A DNA stretch of 64,000 nucleotides from Candidatus Rokuibacteriota bacterium (GTDB lineage Bacteria; Methylomirabilota; Methylomirabilia; Rokubacteriales; CSP1-6). Below the pieces are notes generated by a model, which did not search any database, was not told the DNA's origin, and saw only the letters and a list, made by a program, of their open reading frames with translations. Shown piece after piece: positions 22,272-37,717 of this stretch; within the stretch, counting starts at the first letter, position 1; every line of letters begins with the position of its first letter. Both the position numbers and the translations under genes were made by a program. The DNA lies in NCBI GenBank assembly GCA_003221615.1, contig QHSQ01000115.1, positions 16,305 through 80,304 of the forward strand. Direction: 5' to 3'.

Positions 22272-24105
22272 CCGCCGTCTGGGCGCGGGGCCGCTCCTGT
22301 GCGACGGCGCGATGGGAACCCTGCTCTACGCGCGCGGTGTCTCGCTCGATGCGTGCTTCGACGTCCTCAACCTGAACAACCCGCGCGTGGTCCAGTCGAT
22401 CCACGCCGACTACATCGCCGCCGGCGCCGATTGCATCGAGACCAACACCTTCGGCGCGAATCGATTCAAGCTCGCGGTCCACGGGCTCGAGGGCCGGGTG
22501 CGCGAGGTCAATCGCCGGGGTGTCGTGCTCGCGCGCGACGTGCGCGAGAGCTCGGGCCGGGACGTGTTCGTGCTCGGCTCGATCGGGCCCCTCGGGAAGT
22601 ATCTGGCGCCGCTCGGAACGGTCACCCGCGACGAGGCGCTGGCGGCGTTTCGGGAGCAGGCCGAGGCCCTCCTCGAGGGCGGCGTCGACGGCTTCATCGT
22701 CGAGACGTTTTCCGACCTGGAGGAAGTTGCGCTCGCGGTGGCGGCAATCCGCGCGATCACCGACGTCCCGATCATCGCCCAGATGGCGTTCACCGACGAC
22801 GGCGTCACGTTCACGGGCCGGCCGGCGGCCGAGGTCGCGCGTGCCCTGCGTGGTCTTCCGGTTCAGGGCCTCGGGGCGAACTGCTCGGTCGGCTCGAGCA
22901 CCCTCTACGAGGTCCTGGAGCAGATGCACGCCGAGGCCGGGGGGCTGCCCTTGTGTATCCAGCCCAACGCCGGCCTGCCGAGCCGGATCGGCGAGCGCCT
23001 GATCTATCTCTCGTCCCCTGCCTACATGGCGGAGTACGCCGAGCGGATGGTGAACGCGGGCGCTCGGCTCGTCGGCGGCTGCTGCGGCACCACCCCGCAG
23101 CACATCGCGGCGATGCGAGAAGTCCTCGATCGGAGGCGGCCGCCCCGGCCCGAGACCCGTCAGGCGACGGTCACGATCAGCCCGGTCGCGGTGGGTACGG
23201 CGCCCGACCTGCACATCGCCCGGCCGCCGACCTTGCTCGGGCGCAAGCTCGCCGCCGGCGAGTTCGTCGTCACGGTCGAGCTCGATCCGCCGCGCGGTCA
23301 CACGGTCGAGAAGCTCGTGCAGGGCGCCAAGCTCCTGCGAGAGCGAGGCGTCGACATCGTCGACATCAACGACGGCTCGCTCGGCCGGGTTCGCATGGCG
23401 GTGCTGCCGACGGCGCTCCTCGTGCGCGACGCGACGGGACTCGACATCAACATGCACTTCACCTGTCGCGACCGGAACCTGATGGGTATCCAGGGTGATC
23501 TGCTCGGCGCGCACGCGCTCGACGTGCGCAACATCCTCGCGATGACCGGCGACCCACCGCGGGCGGGCGACTACGCCAACGCGACGGCCGTTTTCGACGT
23601 CGACGGCGTGGGCCTGATGGAGATCCTGCGCCGGATGAACGAGGGACACGACGCGACCGGCAGCAGCATCGGCGCGCCGACGTCCTTCTACGTGGGCGCC
23701 GCGCTGAACCCGGCGGCCGAGGATGTCGCGCGCGAGATCGACCGCTTTCAGCGAAAGGTGCGGGCCGGCGCTCGGTGGGTACAGACCCAGCCCGTGTACG
23801 ACCTCGCGCAGCTCGACCGCTTCCTCGAGCGAGCGGGCGGCTCGCCCGTTCCGATCCTGGTCGGGATCCTGCCGCTCCACAGCGCGCGACACGCCGAGTT
23901 CCTTCACAACGAGGTGCCGGGTATCACGATTCCAGAGGAGGTTCGCCGGCGGCTTCGCGAGGCCGGCGATGGCGCCCTCCGCGTCGGGATCGAGATGGCG
24001 CAAGAGCTCGTCCGCGCCGTGCGGGCTCGTTACGCAGGCGCCTACCTGATGCCCTCGTTCGGTCGCTTCGAGGTGGTCGCGGAGGTGCTCGATGCGATCC
24101 GCTGA
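22255..24105 (+). CDS. Homocysteine S-methyltransferase - methylenetetrahydrofolate reductase fusion (YitJ type)
   Basis: A 616-residue two-domain enzyme. Residues 1-290 are a homocysteine methyltransferase barrel with DGAMGTLLYARG, IETNTFGANRFKL, the zinc Cys in GANCSVGSSTL and the Cys pair in GGCCGTTPQHI. Residues ~325-616 are a MetF-type TIM barrel with VTVELDPPRGH, HFTCRDRN, LAMTGDPP and TQPVYDLAQLDRF. The fusion couples 5-methyl-tetrahydrofolate formation to methionine synthesis, as in B. subtilis YitJ. It is the second homocysteine methyltransferase module within 4 kb. Its ATG lies inside aroK, and its end overlaps the amidase gene by 14 bases. Confidence 0.92.
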   Translation: MPYELSRRLGAGPLLCDGAMGTLLYARGVSLDACFDVLNLNNPRVVQSIHADYIAAGADCIETNTFGANRFKLAVHGLEGRVREVNRRGVVLARDVRESSGRDVFVLGSIGPLGKYLAPLGTVTRDEALAAFREQAEALLEGGVDGFIVETFSDLEEVALAVAAIRAITDVPIIAQMAFTDDGVTFTGRPAAEVARALRGLPVQGLGANCSVGSSTLYEVLEQMHAEAGGLPLCIQPNAGLPSRIGERLIYLSSPAYMAEYAERMVNAGARLVGGCCGTTPQHIAAMREVLDRRRPPRPETRQATVTISPVAVGTAPDLHIARPPTLLGRKLAAGEFVVTVELDPPRGHTVEKLVQGAKLLRERGVDIVDINDGSLGRVRMAVLPTALLVRDATGLDINMHFTCRDRNLMGIQGDLLGAHALDVRNILAMTGDPPRAGDYANATAVFDVDGVGLMEILRRMNEGHDATGSSIGAPTSFYVGAALNPAAEDVAREIDRFQRKVRAGARWVQTQPVYDLAQLDRFLERAGGSPVPILVGILPLHSARHAEFLHNEVPGITIPEEVRRRLREAGDGALRVGIEMAQELVRAVRARYAGAYLMPSFGRFEVVAEVLDAIR

Positions 24106-25417
24106 GCCGACCTCGCTCGGCGTTGGGGAGGCAGCGGAGGTGGTCCGCAAGGGGGTCCTGAGCCCCGTCGAGCTGGTAGACGCATGCCTGGCGCGGATCG
24201 GCGCGCTCGATGGAGATCTGCGCGCGTGGGCGCACGTCGACGCCGCCGGCGCCCTCGCCATCGCGCGTGAGCGCGAGTCGGAGGCGCGGGCCGGGCGACT
24301 GCGCGGGCCATTGCACGGCATCCCCGTCGGCGTGAAGGACATCTTCGACGTCGCCGGGATGCCGACCACCGGTGGCGCCAGGTCCTTCGCCCACACGCGG
24401 CCGGTCACGGACTCCGCGGCGGTCGCGCGCATCCGCGCGGCCGGCGCGATCGTGCTCGGCAAGACCGTGACTACGGAGTTCGCCTATCGCGATCCGGCGC
24501 CGACCCGAAACCCTTGGAACCACGGCCATACGCCCGGCGGCTCGTCGGCGGGCTCGGCCGCGGCCGTCGCGGCGCGCATGGTGCCGCTGGCGCTCGGCTC
24601 GCAGACGGTCGGCTCGGTGCTCCGGCCCGCCGCGTATTGCGGTGTCGTGGGCTTCAAGGGCACGCACGGTCTGGTTCCCGTCGCCGGGGTGATTCCGCTC
24701 GCGTGGTCACTCGATCATGTCGGCGTCCTCGCCCGCTCGGTGGCCGACGCCACGCTTGCCATGTCGGTGCTGGCCGACCGAGAGCTCGATGCGTCAGCGG
24801 CGGGGGCCCCGCGGCTCGCGTTCGCCCCCGAGCTCCTCGCTCGCGCCTCGCGGGAGGTCGTCGCCCACATCGAGGGGGTCGCTGATACGTTCGCCCGGGC
24901 GGGTGCCACGGTCTCGAAGATCGAGCTGCCTCCGTCGTTTCGGGAGCTCGCCGCGGCGGGGCTCACCGTGCTCGAAGCCGAGGCCGCGGCCTATCACGAG
25001 CCCTGGTTCGTCAAGCACGCCGACGACTATGGCCCGGAGATGCGGAACCTGGTCGAGGCGGGATTGCGCCTGTCGGCGACGGCGTACGTGAGCGCGAATC
25101 GCGCGCGTCTGGCCTTCCGTGACGACGTGATGTCTCTGCTGGCCGCGCACGACGCGCTCCTGTGTCCCACGGCGCCCGCGCCGGCGCCGGCCGGTCTCGG
25201 CTCGACGGGAGACGGCTCGCTCTGCGCGCCCTGGAGCAACGCCGGCGTGCCCGCGATCACATTGCCGAGCGGTATCGCTTCGTCGGGATTGCCCCACGCC
25301 ATCCAGCTCGTCCAGGCCGCCGGGGCATCGAGCCGCCTCCTCACGGTCGCCGCCTGGTGCGAGCGCCAGCTCGGTTTCACTCAGGCTCCCGCGTCGAGCG
25401 CACCCGCCCGTGCTTGA
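24092..25417 (+). CDS. Amidase signature family protein
   Basis: A 441-residue amidase-signature enzyme with the Ser-cisSer-Lys triad. Lys82 lies in PVGVKDIFD, the cis-Ser in GGSSAGSAAA near residue 151, and the nucleophile Ser175 in TVGSVLRPAAYCG. The usual GGS before the nucleophile is VGS here. It hydrolyses amide or urea-like bonds in the cytoplasm; the substrate is unknown. The ATG overlaps the MetF fusion, and the D-aminoacylase gene starts inside its last codons. This places two amide hydrolases in one transcriptional unit with methionine metabolism. Confidence 0.9.
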   Translation: MRSAEPTSLGVGEAAEVVRKGVLSPVELVDACLARIGALDGDLRAWAHVDAAGALAIARERESEARAGRLRGPLHGIPVGVKDIFDVAGMPTTGGARSFAHTRPVTDSAAVARIRAAGAIVLGKTVTTEFAYRDPAPTRNPWNHGHTPGGSSAGSAAAVAARMVPLALGSQTVGSVLRPAAYCGVVGFKGTHGLVPVAGVIPLAWSLDHVGVLARSVADATLAMSVLADRELDASAAGAPRLAFAPELLARASREVVAHIEGVADTFARAGATVSKIELPPSFRELAAAGLTVLEAEAAAYHEPWFVKHADDYGPEMRNLVEAGLRLSATAYVSANRARLAFRDDVMSLLAAHDALLCPTAPAPAPAGLGSTGDGSLCAPWSNAGVPAITLPSGIASSGLPHAIQLVQAAGASSRLLTVAAWCERQLGFTQAPASSAPARA

Positions 25418-27005
25418 TCTGAAGATCGAGGGCGCCGAGGTCATCGACGGCACCGGGAGGCCCGGCAACCGCGCCGACGTCGGCATCAAGGACGACCGGA
25501 TCGCGGCGATCGGCGATCTTCACCGTGAGCCCGCCGGCCGCAACCTGCACGCCTCGGGCAAGGTCGTGGCGCCCGGCTTCATCGACATGCACTCGCACTC
25601 CGACTGGCGCCTCTGGGAAAACCGCCGCGCCGAGTCGAAGGTGAGGCAGGGCGTGACCACGGAGGTCGTCGGGAATTGCGGCTTCTCCCCCGCGCCCGTG
25701 TCCTCGGAGTTCCTGGAGGACCTGCGCGGCTTCGCGCTGCACGTGCCCGCGGGTATGGATTTCAGCTGGCGCTCGGTCGGCGACTACCTTCGCGCGTTCG
25801 ACGCCAGCGGCACCGCGCTCAACGTGATCCAGCTGATCGGCCACGGCACCTTGCGTGTAGCGGCGATGGGCTTCGCCCGCCGCGCCCCAACGGCGACCGA
25901 GCTCAGCCGGATGCAGAGGCTTCTGGCCGACGGGATCGAGGACGGCGCCTGGGGGCTCTCGACCGGGCTCATCTACGCGCCGGGCTCCTATGCCACGACC
26001 GACGAGGTGGTCACCTTGGCGGCCACGGCCTCGCGCCACCGAGGTTTCTACGCGAGCCACATCCGGGGCGAGGGCGCGACGCTCCTGGACGCGGTGAGAG
26101 AGGCGATCCACATCGGACGCGAGGGCGATCTGCCCGTCCAGATCAGCCACGTGAAGGCTGCGGGCCGCCCGAACTGGGGCAAGGTCGCCGACGCCCTCGA
26201 GCTCATCGACGAAGCGCGTGCCGAGGGACTCGACGTAATGGCCGACGTCTATCCGTACACCGCGTCCAGCACGAGCCTCCGGACGCTGCTACCGGATTGG
26301 GCGCTCGAGGGTGGAATCGATGCCATGCTCAAGCGCCTCGCCGACCCCGAGGACCTCGCGCGGATCCGCCGGGACATCGAGGCGCCCGAGACCGGTCAGG
26401 GCCTGCTCGATCGCATCGGGTGGGAGAACGTGATGGTGGCCTCCTGCCACCGACGCAAGGACGCCGAGGGCAAGCGCATCTCCGAGATCGCGGCCAGCCG
26501 CGGGATGGATCCGCTCGACGCTTCGATCGAGCTGATTGTCGCCGAGGGCGGGAAAGGATACATGATCCTCTTCCAGCTCGATGAGCGCGATCTCCGCCGG
26601 GCGCTGACTCATCCAGCAGTCATGATCGGCTCGGACGGCTCGGCGCTCGCGCCGTACGGCGAGCTTGCGGTGGGCAAGCCGCACCCCCGGAGCTATGGCA
26701 CGTTCCCGCGGGTTCTGGGCGAGTACGCACGCGAGCAGCGCGTGCTGAGCTTGCCCCAGGCGATCCACAAGATGACCGCGTTGCCGGCGCGGCGGCTCGG
26801 GCTCAAGGACCGGGGCGTCGTCGCGGTGGGCGCCCGCGCGGATCTCGTCGTGTTCGATTCGCGTCGCGTCTCGGACCGTGCCACCTACCAGGATCCGCAC
26901 CAGTACCCGGCCGGCATCGAGCACGTCCTGGTGAACGGGACGTTCGTCATCAAGGACGGCCAGCACACCGGAAGCCTGCCCGGACGCTTGCTGACGCCGC
27001 CGTGA
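25410..27005 (+). CDS. D-aminoacylase / N-acyl-D-amino-acid amidohydrolase family
   Basis: A 531-residue amidohydrolase-superfamily metalloenzyme. Family marks are the first strand with APGFIDMHSHSD (HxH), the metal-bridging Cys in VVGNCGFSPAPVS, ISHVKAAGRPNWGK and the Asp in IGSDGSALAP. The C-terminal beta-sandwich includes VAVGARADLVVFD. It would deacylate N-acyl-D-amino acids or related compounds. The GTG start overlaps the amidase stop by 8 bases, and the sensor kinase starts 4 bases after its end. Confidence 0.92.
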   Translation: MLDLKIEGAEVIDGTGRPGNRADVGIKDDRIAAIGDLHREPAGRNLHASGKVVAPGFIDMHSHSDWRLWENRRAESKVRQGVTTEVVGNCGFSPAPVSSEFLEDLRGFALHVPAGMDFSWRSVGDYLRAFDASGTALNVIQLIGHGTLRVAAMGFARRAPTATELSRMQRLLADGIEDGAWGLSTGLIYAPGSYATTDEVVTLAATASRHRGFYASHIRGEGATLLDAVREAIHIGREGDLPVQISHVKAAGRPNWGKVADALELIDEARAEGLDVMADVYPYTASSTSLRTLLPDWALEGGIDAMLKRLADPEDLARIRRDIEAPETGQGLLDRIGWENVMVASCHRRKDAEGKRISEIAASRGMDPLDASIELIVAEGGKGYMILFQLDERDLRRALTHPAVMIGSDGSALAPYGELAVGKPHPRSYGTFPRVLGEYAREQRVLSLPQAIHKMTALPARRLGLKDRGVVAVGARADLVVFDSRRVSDRATYQDPHQYPAGIEHVLVNGTFVIKDGQHTGSLPGRLLTPP

Positions 27006-27009
27006 CGTC

Positions 27010-31403
<4,394 letters not shown>

Positions 31404-31418
31404 CGGTCGAGGCGTGAC

Positions 31419-31440
31419 GCGGGGCGCTAAACCGCCCCGC
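31419..31440 (+). terminator. Hairpin after the two-component genes
   Basis: GCGGGGCG and CGCCCCGC form an 8-bp stem with a CTAAAC loop, 16 bases after the regulator stop. No T-run follows. Confidence 0.5.
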
Positions 31441-31444
31441 GCAG

Positions 31445-31472
31445 TTGCGTGTCGCCTCAGCCTGTGTACACT
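31445..31472 (+). promoter_or_regulatory. Possible promoter of the RRM gene
   Basis: TTGCGT (31445-31450) and TACACT (31467-31472) are 16 bases apart. The leader to the ATG at 31574 would be ~95 bases. Confidence 0.35.
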
Positions 31473-31478
31473 GAGAGC

Positions 31479-31498
31479 GTCCGCCGCTTTGGGCGGAC
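31479..31498 (+). promoter_or_regulatory. Leader hairpin upstream of the RRM gene
   Basis: GTCCGCC and GGCGGAC form a 7-bp stem near the predicted 5' end of the RRM mRNA. Messages for small RRM or cold-shock proteins often carry structured leaders, so it may control translation or stability; this is inference. Confidence 0.35.
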
Positions 31499-31573
31499 CT
31501 CGCCTCCGATGAAAGTGACCTTCCGCGTTCGCGGGGCGTGCAAGAGAGCGGAAGACAGTCCGAGGGGGTTCCG

Positions 31574-31957
31574 ATGGCATCTAAACTCTATATAGGCGGT
31601 CTTGCGTACTCCACGACCAGCGAAGGGCTCCGGGAGTTCTTCACACAGTGCGGTAATGTCCTGTCCGCGACCGTGATCACCGATCGTTTTTCCGGGCAGT
31701 CCCGGGGATTCGGGTTCGTGGAGATGAACACGGCGGAGGAGGCCCAGGCCTCGATTTCTCAGCTGAACGGGCGCGAGCTCGATGGCCGGAGAATCACGGT
31801 GGAGATCTCGAATCCGCAGGCCGCCCGTACGGGTGGCGGTGGCGGCGGCCGGCCGGGCGGCGGTGGCCGACCGGGCGGTGGCGGACGCGGTCCTGGTGGC
31901 GGTGGCGGGCGGGACAGCGGCTACGCTCATCGGCCGTCCAAGCCCGTGAAGTGGTGA
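31574..31957 (+). CDS. RRM-type RNA-binding protein with glycine-rich tail
   Basis: A 127-residue protein. Residues 1-80 form one RNA recognition motif, with RNP2 LYIGGL and RNP1 RGFGFVEM, both with the aromatic residues that stack on RNA. Residues ~88-115 are Gly/Arg/Pro repeats (GGGGRPGGGG type), followed by a short basic end. It resembles the small cold-induced Rbp proteins of cyanobacteria and other bacteria and probably acts as an RNA chaperone. The ATG is chosen because GAGGGGG lies 6 bases upstream and the RRM begins at once; the in-frame ATG 36 bases earlier adds unrelated residues. Confidence 0.92.
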   Translation: MASKLYIGGLAYSTTSEGLREFFTQCGNVLSATVITDRFSGQSRGFGFVEMNTAEEAQASISQLNGRELDGRRITVEISNPQAARTGGGGGGRPGGGGRPGGGGRGPGGGGGRDSGYAHRPSKPVKW

Positions 31958-32025
31958 GACCGAAACGATACGCGGGAGCCACTCGGGCACGGTAAGACCG
32001 AGACTGCCGTAATCGTAGGCAGAGC

Positions 32026-32053
32026 GGGGGTCAGCCATACCAGGCTGACCCCC
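32026..32053. terminator. Bidirectional terminator hairpin
   Basis: GGGGGTCAGCC and GGCTGACCCCC form a perfect 11-bp stem with a 6-base loop between the convergent RRM and UroD-fusion genes. GTGTCGTTTCT follows on the plus strand. Confidence 0.75.
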
Positions 32054-32084
32054 GTGTCGTTTCTACCGACCGGCGCGCTTCAGC

Positions 32085-33956
32085 TCAAACGGTAGGCGCC
32101 GCCTCGGCTCCGTCGAAGATCCGATCGTAACGCCCGTACTCCCGCGCGGCGTCCATGAACCACTTCACGATCTCCGCGTCGGAGCGCGGCGGGATCTCGC
32201 ACGACGTCGACAGGATGAAGGCCGAGTGCCGGGCCGCCGCATCGATGCAACGCCGTACGTCGGCGACCATCGCCTCCTTCGTCGACCGCTCGAACTTCGT
32301 CGCGTCCACGTTGCCGATCGCGACGGCCCGCCCCTTCGAGACTTCCATGAACCGGCTGAGCTGGTCCACGTAGAGGGTCGGATCCGCCTGCTGGTCGAGG
32401 TCGAACGAGACCGTCGTGAAGCCGCAGCGGAGCAGGTCCTCGTAGATCGGGTACGTCGTTCCGCAGATGTGCGTGGTCACGCCGACCTTCTTGGCCTTGA
32501 AGTAGTCGACCAGCTCCTTGTGGTAGGGCGCGACGAAGTCCCGGTAGTTGTCGGGCGAGATCAGGCTGATCGAGGCGGTCGGCTCGGAGAACGAAAGCCC
32601 GATCCCCGTCTTGGCGATGGCGTCGCCCCAGATCTTGCAGAAGTCGGTCGCGACCCGCATCAGATCGTGGATGAACTGCGGGTCCTCGAAGGTGTCGAGC
32701 AGCATCGTCTCGGGGTTGCGCAGCAGCATCGCGATCGTCCAGGGACCGACCGCGACCGCGCCGATGGCCGTCGGCGGCTTGGCGCGCACGAGCGCCTCGC
32801 ACTGCTCGAGGAACCCCGGCAGACGCGCCGTCTTGTACGGGTCGGGCATCGCGAGATGCGCCAGCTTCGCCTTGTCCTCGTGCAGCACGTGCTGGTCGAT
32901 CGACGGCACGACGTAGTCCGAGTACTTCACGCGGCACCCGAAGGCCTCCGCCTCCTTGGCCAGGTCGTTGTAGGCCAGGACCACGTCGGGCTGATACCGC
33001 TCGTAGTAGTTCAGCATCGCCGTGATCGCCTTCGGCACGTTCGTGCAGTACTCCTGGATCGACAGGCCGTCGAGGGTGCCGGCGAACGAGGCGACGATCG
33101 GGTAGACGGGCACGCGATCGGCGAAGGACCGGCGATAGGCGGCGACCACCCGATCGCGGTTCGTGAACTGCGAGCGACCGTGCTCGACCTCCCAGATCCG
33201 GCTGGCCTCCATGTATTTCGGCGGCAGCTTGGCCTCGTACTCCATGAACTGGGTGATCGGATAGCGGATCCCGCCGTTGTGGGTGCCCTTGAGGCCCTCG
33301 ATGACCTCTTCCATCTGAGTCCAGGGGATCGTGAAGGCCATCTCGTGGTCCTGCGTCTGGCCGAAGATGCGGTCGCCCGAGCACGGCAGGATCACCTGCG
33401 GCTGGTCCGTCCGCATCGTCGTCACGATGATCTCCGAGCAGTCGATGCGGCCCCCGAACGACGAGGTGATCTTGCCGCCCCGCTTCCAGAGCGCCGCCTG
33501 CGTCAGGCGCATGACCTGGGCGGGGTTGGCGTAGATGCAGACCAGGTGCGGCTCGAAGGTGGTGCGGTCGAGCGGCGCCACCAGGAGCGTGGAATACTCG
33601 CCCGGGGCGAACTTGTCGACCGCGGCCTCGGAACGCTGGCCCGCCGCCTTCGTCTCGGTGTACATGCCCTCGCAGAGCGTGCCAGAGTTGTGCAGGTGGG
33701 TCGGCTTCTCGAAGCCGAGCGCCGCGATGCCGAGCGAGCAGATGTGGTCCTCGCGCGTGAGCGCGATCATCCAGCCGTAGCGCCGGGCCATGTCGATGAC
33801 CTGGCAGTTCATGCTGAGCTTCTTGAAATCGCGGGCCGGCCGCCGGGCTTTCTCGGGGATTTCCTCGCCCGGGCGCAGCATCCGGATGGCCACCGGGAAC
33901 GTTTGCGGGCGGATGTAGAGCTGAAGCTCTCGATCAGCCGTCTTGACGTCGATCAT
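32085..33956 (-). CDS. DUF169 - uroporphyrinogen decarboxylase-type (cobamide methyltransferase) fusion
   Basis: A 623-residue protein. The N-terminal ~230 residues resemble DUF169/COG2043 proteins (LYIRPQTFPVAIRML, EDHICSLGIAALGF, PLDRTTFEPHLVCIYANP). The C-terminal ~370 residues are a UROD/MtaA-MtbA barrel. The zinc-ligand pair HxC is in THICGTTYPIYEDL and the third Cys in LSTSCEIPPRSD, so a methyltransferase acting on a corrinoid or thiol is more likely than haem synthesis. The ATG at 33956 is preceded by GGGAGG, 9 bases away. DUF169 proteins often lie next to corrinoid or formate/one-carbon genes, but a fusion to UROD is unusual. The transcript ends at the hairpin at 32026. Confidence 0.82.
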   Translation of the reverse strand: MIDVKTADRELQLYIRPQTFPVAIRMLRPGEEIPEKARRPARDFKKLSMNCQVIDMARRYGWMIALTREDHICSLGIAALGFEKPTHLHNSGTLCEGMYTETKAAGQRSEAAVDKFAPGEYSTLLVAPLDRTTFEPHLVCIYANPAQVMRLTQAALWKRGGKITSSFGGRIDCSEIIVTTMRTDQPQVILPCSGDRIFGQTQDHEMAFTIPWTQMEEVIEGLKGTHNGGIRYPITQFMEYEAKLPPKYMEASRIWEVEHGRSQFTNRDRVVAAYRRSFADRVPVYPIVASFAGTLDGLSIQEYCTNVPKAITAMLNYYERYQPDVVLAYNDLAKEAEAFGCRVKYSDYVVPSIDQHVLHEDKAKLAHLAMPDPYKTARLPGFLEQCEALVRAKPPTAIGAVAVGPWTIAMLLRNPETMLLDTFEDPQFIHDLMRVATDFCKIWGDAIAKTGIGLSFSEPTASISLISPDNYRDFVAPYHKELVDYFKAKKVGVTTHICGTTYPIYEDLLRCGFTTVSFDLDQQADPTLYVDQLSRFMEVSKGRAVAIGNVDATKFERSTKEAMVADVRRCIDAAARHSAFILSTSCEIPPRSDAEIVKWFMDAAREYGRYDRIFDGAEAAPTV

Positions 33957-33994
33957 GAGCACCGCCTCCCGGTGCAGCGTACTACATTTTTCAC

Positions 33995-34036
33995 GCGCGC
34001 CCCGGCCAGCGGGGCCCCAGCCGGCAACGGGCGCGG
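33995..34036. repeat. Related palindromic repeat, inverse orientation
   Basis: The sequence from GCGCGCC through GCGGGGCCCCAGCC to GGGCGCG is close to the reverse complement of the 50-base elements at 9026 and 9092, including the neighbouring A/T run (TTTTT at 33988-33992). Stems CGCGCCC/GGGCGCG and CCGGC/GCCGG are visible. It lies between divergent genes. A TAGAAT at 34063-34068 just after it may be the -10 box of the malic enzyme gene. Confidence 0.65.
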
Positions 34037-34166
34037 TCTCGCGAAATCCGCTCCAAGAGAGGTAGAATACGCGCGCTCCAGCGGGGGAGTACCCGCCGCC
34101 GCGGCGTCCCGGGCCGGCTACGCCGGGCGGGGCGCGGCAGCCGACCAATATCAGGGGAGGGTCCAG

Positions 34167-35603
<1,437 letters not shown>

Positions 35604-35661
35604 CCGCGCGACCGCCGGGGCGGACGCCGATTCACTCGCAAACCATCACACGAGGGGAGCT

Positions 35662-37620
35662 ATGGCTCAGTCGAAGGTGATGAAGGCGGATCTTCCGATC
35701 GAAGCGCTCCTCAAGGAAAAGCGAAAGTTTCCCCCGTCCAAGGCGTTCGTGAAGAACGCCGTCATGAATCGCAAGGCGATCTACGCCGAGGCCCAGCGGA
35801 ACCCCGTGAAGTTCTGGGAGCAGCGGGCGCGCGAGCTTCACTGGTTCAAGCCCTGGAAAAAGACGCTCGAATGGAAGCCGCCGTACGCCAAGTGGTTCAT
35901 CGGCGGCAAGCTGAACGTGGCCTACAACTGTCTCGACCGTCACGTGACCGGGCCGCGCAAGACCAAGGCTGCGCTCATCTGGGAAGGCGAGCCGGGAGAT
36001 TCGCGGGTCCTCACGTACTGGGATCTCTACCGCGAGGTCAACCTGTTCGCGTCGGCGCTCAAGCGCCACGGCGTCCGCAAGAGCGATCGCGTGACGATCT
36101 ACATGCCGATGGTGCCCGAGCTGCCGATCGCGATGCTGGCCTGCGCGCGGATCGGCGCCGCCCACAGCGTGATCTTCGGCGGCTTCTCGCCCGAGGCGGT
36201 GCGCGAGCGGATCCACGACGCCGAGTCCACGCTCGTCATCACGGCCGACGGCGGCTGGCGACGGGGCTCGACGGTGCCGCTCAAGAAGAACACGGACGAG
36301 GCGCTGCGCGGGGCCCCGGGCGTGAAGACGGTCGTGGTGCTGAAACGCACGGGCCAGCCGGTCGAGATGCAGAGCGGTCGCGACATCTGGTGGGACGACT
36401 TCGTCAAGGGCGCGCCCGCCCAGTGTCCGGCCGAGCCGATGGACTCCGAAGACCTCCTGTATCTGCTGTATACGTCGGGATCCACGGGCAAGCCGAAGGG
36501 CATCATTCACACGACCGCCGGCTATCTGACCGGCGTCGCGGCGACTCACAAATGGATCTTCGATCTGCACGACGAGGACGTCTACTGGTGCACCGCCGAC
36601 ATCGGCTGGGTGACCGGTCACTCCTACATCGTCTACGGGCCGCTGGCGAACGGCGCCACGACCGTGATGTACGAGGGCACGCCCGACCATCCCGACAAGG
36701 ACCGGTTCTGGCGGATCGTCGAGAAGTACGCGGTCACGATCTGCTACACGGCGCCGACCGCGATCCGGACGTTCATGAAGTGGGGCGAGGAATACCCGAG
36801 GCGCTGCGATCTCTCGAGCCTGCGGCTGCTCGGTTCCGTCGGCGAGCCGATCAACCCGGAAGCGTGGGTCTGGTACTGGAAGGTGATCGGCGGCGGCCGC
36901 TGCCCCGTCGTGGACACGTGGTGGCAGACCGAGACGGGCCACATTCTCATCACGCCGCTGCCGGCCCTCACGGTCCTCAAGCCGGGATCGGCGACTCTAC
37001 CGTTTCCGGGCATCGACGCCGAGGTGCTCGACGAGAAGGGCAACGCCGCGAAGGCGGGCTATCTCGTGCTCAGGAAGCCGTGGCCGGGAATGCTCCGCGG
37101 TATCTGGGGCGATCCCGACCGGTTCGTGAAGCAGTACTGGTCGAAGTACGACAACATCTATTTCACGGGCGACGGCGCCAAGCGCGACGAGGATGGCTAC
37201 TTCTGGCTCCTCGGCCGCGTCGACGACGTCATGAACGTCTCGGGGCACCGGGTCTCCACGATGGAAGTCGAGTCGGCCCTGGTCGATCACAAGTCGGTCG
37301 CCGAAGCGGCCGTGATCGGCAAGATGCACGACATCAAGGGGCAAGCGATCGCGGCGTTCGTCACCGTGAAGAGCGGTGTCGAGGGCTCGCCCCAGCTCAT
37401 GGACGAGCTGAAGGCGCACGTCGCGAAAAAGATCGGAGCTCTGGCGCGCCCCGACGACGTCATTTTCTCGGCCGAGCTGCCGAAGACGCGGAGCGGAAAG
37501 ATCATGCGCCGCCTCCTTCGCGACATCGCCGAGGGCAGGGCGCTCGGCGATACCACGACCCTGGCGGACCCCACGGTCGTGGCGCAGCTCAAGTCGAAGT
37601 ACGAGGAGCAGGAGGGCTAG
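35662..37620 (+). CDS. acs: Acetyl-CoA synthetase (AMP-forming)
   Basis: A 652-residue adenylate-forming enzyme, the usual Acs length. The P-loop-like A3 motif is [12 protein letters not shown] and the A5 region is WWQTETGHI. Hinge/adenylation motifs are [19 protein letters not shown] and [12 protein letters not shown]. The catalytic, acetylatable Lys lies in [14 protein letters not shown] near the C-terminus. [18 protein letters not shown] is the family's N-terminal signature. It activates acetate (or propionate) to the acyl-CoA. A GAGGGGAG ribosome-binding site precedes the ATG. The symporter gene downstream may import its substrate. Confidence 0.95.
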   Translation: MAQSKVMKADLPIEALLKEKRKFPPSKAFVKNAVMNRKAIYAEAQRNPVKFWEQRARELHWFKPWKKTLEWKPPYAKWFIGGKLNVAYNCLDRHVTGPRKTKAALIWEGEPGDSRVLTYWDLYREVNLFASALKRHGVRKSDRVTIYMPMVPELPIAMLACARIGAAHSVIFGGFSPEAVRERIHDAESTLVITADGGWRRGSTVPLKKNTDEALRGAPGVKTVVVLKRTGQPVEMQSGRDIWWDDFVKGAPAQCPAEPMDSEDLLYLLYTSGSTGKPKGIIHTTAGYLTGVAATHKWIFDLHDEDVYWCTADIGWVTGHSYIVYGPLANGATTVMYEGTPDHPDKDRFWRIVEKYAVTICYTAPTAIRTFMKWGEEYPRRCDLSSLRLLGSVGEPINPEAWVWYWKVIGGGRCPVVDTWWQTETGHILITPLPALTVLKPGSATLPFPGIDAEVLDEKGNAAKAGYLVLRKPWPGMLRGIWGDPDRFVKQYWSKYDNIYFTGDGAKRDEDGYFWLLGRVDDVMNVSGHRVSTMEVESALVDHKSVAEAAVIGKMHDIKGQAIAAFVTVKSGVEGSPQLMDELKAHVAKKIGALARPDDVIFSAELPKTRSGKIMRRLLRDIAEGRALGDTTTLADPTVVAQLKSKYEEQEG

Positions 37621-37643
37621 CGGCCCGTGATCGCAGCAAATTG

Positions 37644-37671
37644 CTTGTGCGACGGGCACTTTCGGTATGAT
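37644..37671 (+). promoter_or_regulatory. Possible promoter of the symporter gene
   Basis: CTTGTG (37644-37649) and TATGAT (37666-37671) with a 16-base spacer. It would allow the symporter to be made apart from acs; the leader carries AAAGGAG before the ATG. Confidence 0.4.
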
Positions 37672-37717
37672 AGGCGCGCCAACGCGCAATTCGAACCCTC
37701 GAACATAAAGGAGACCT

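Noticed and set aside
32226-34166. Plus-strand frame extending the malic enzyme ~650 codons upstream
   Set aside because: It is antisense to the DUF169-UroD gene. The malic enzyme has its own ribosome-binding site and ATG at 34167, and the ACT domain starts there.
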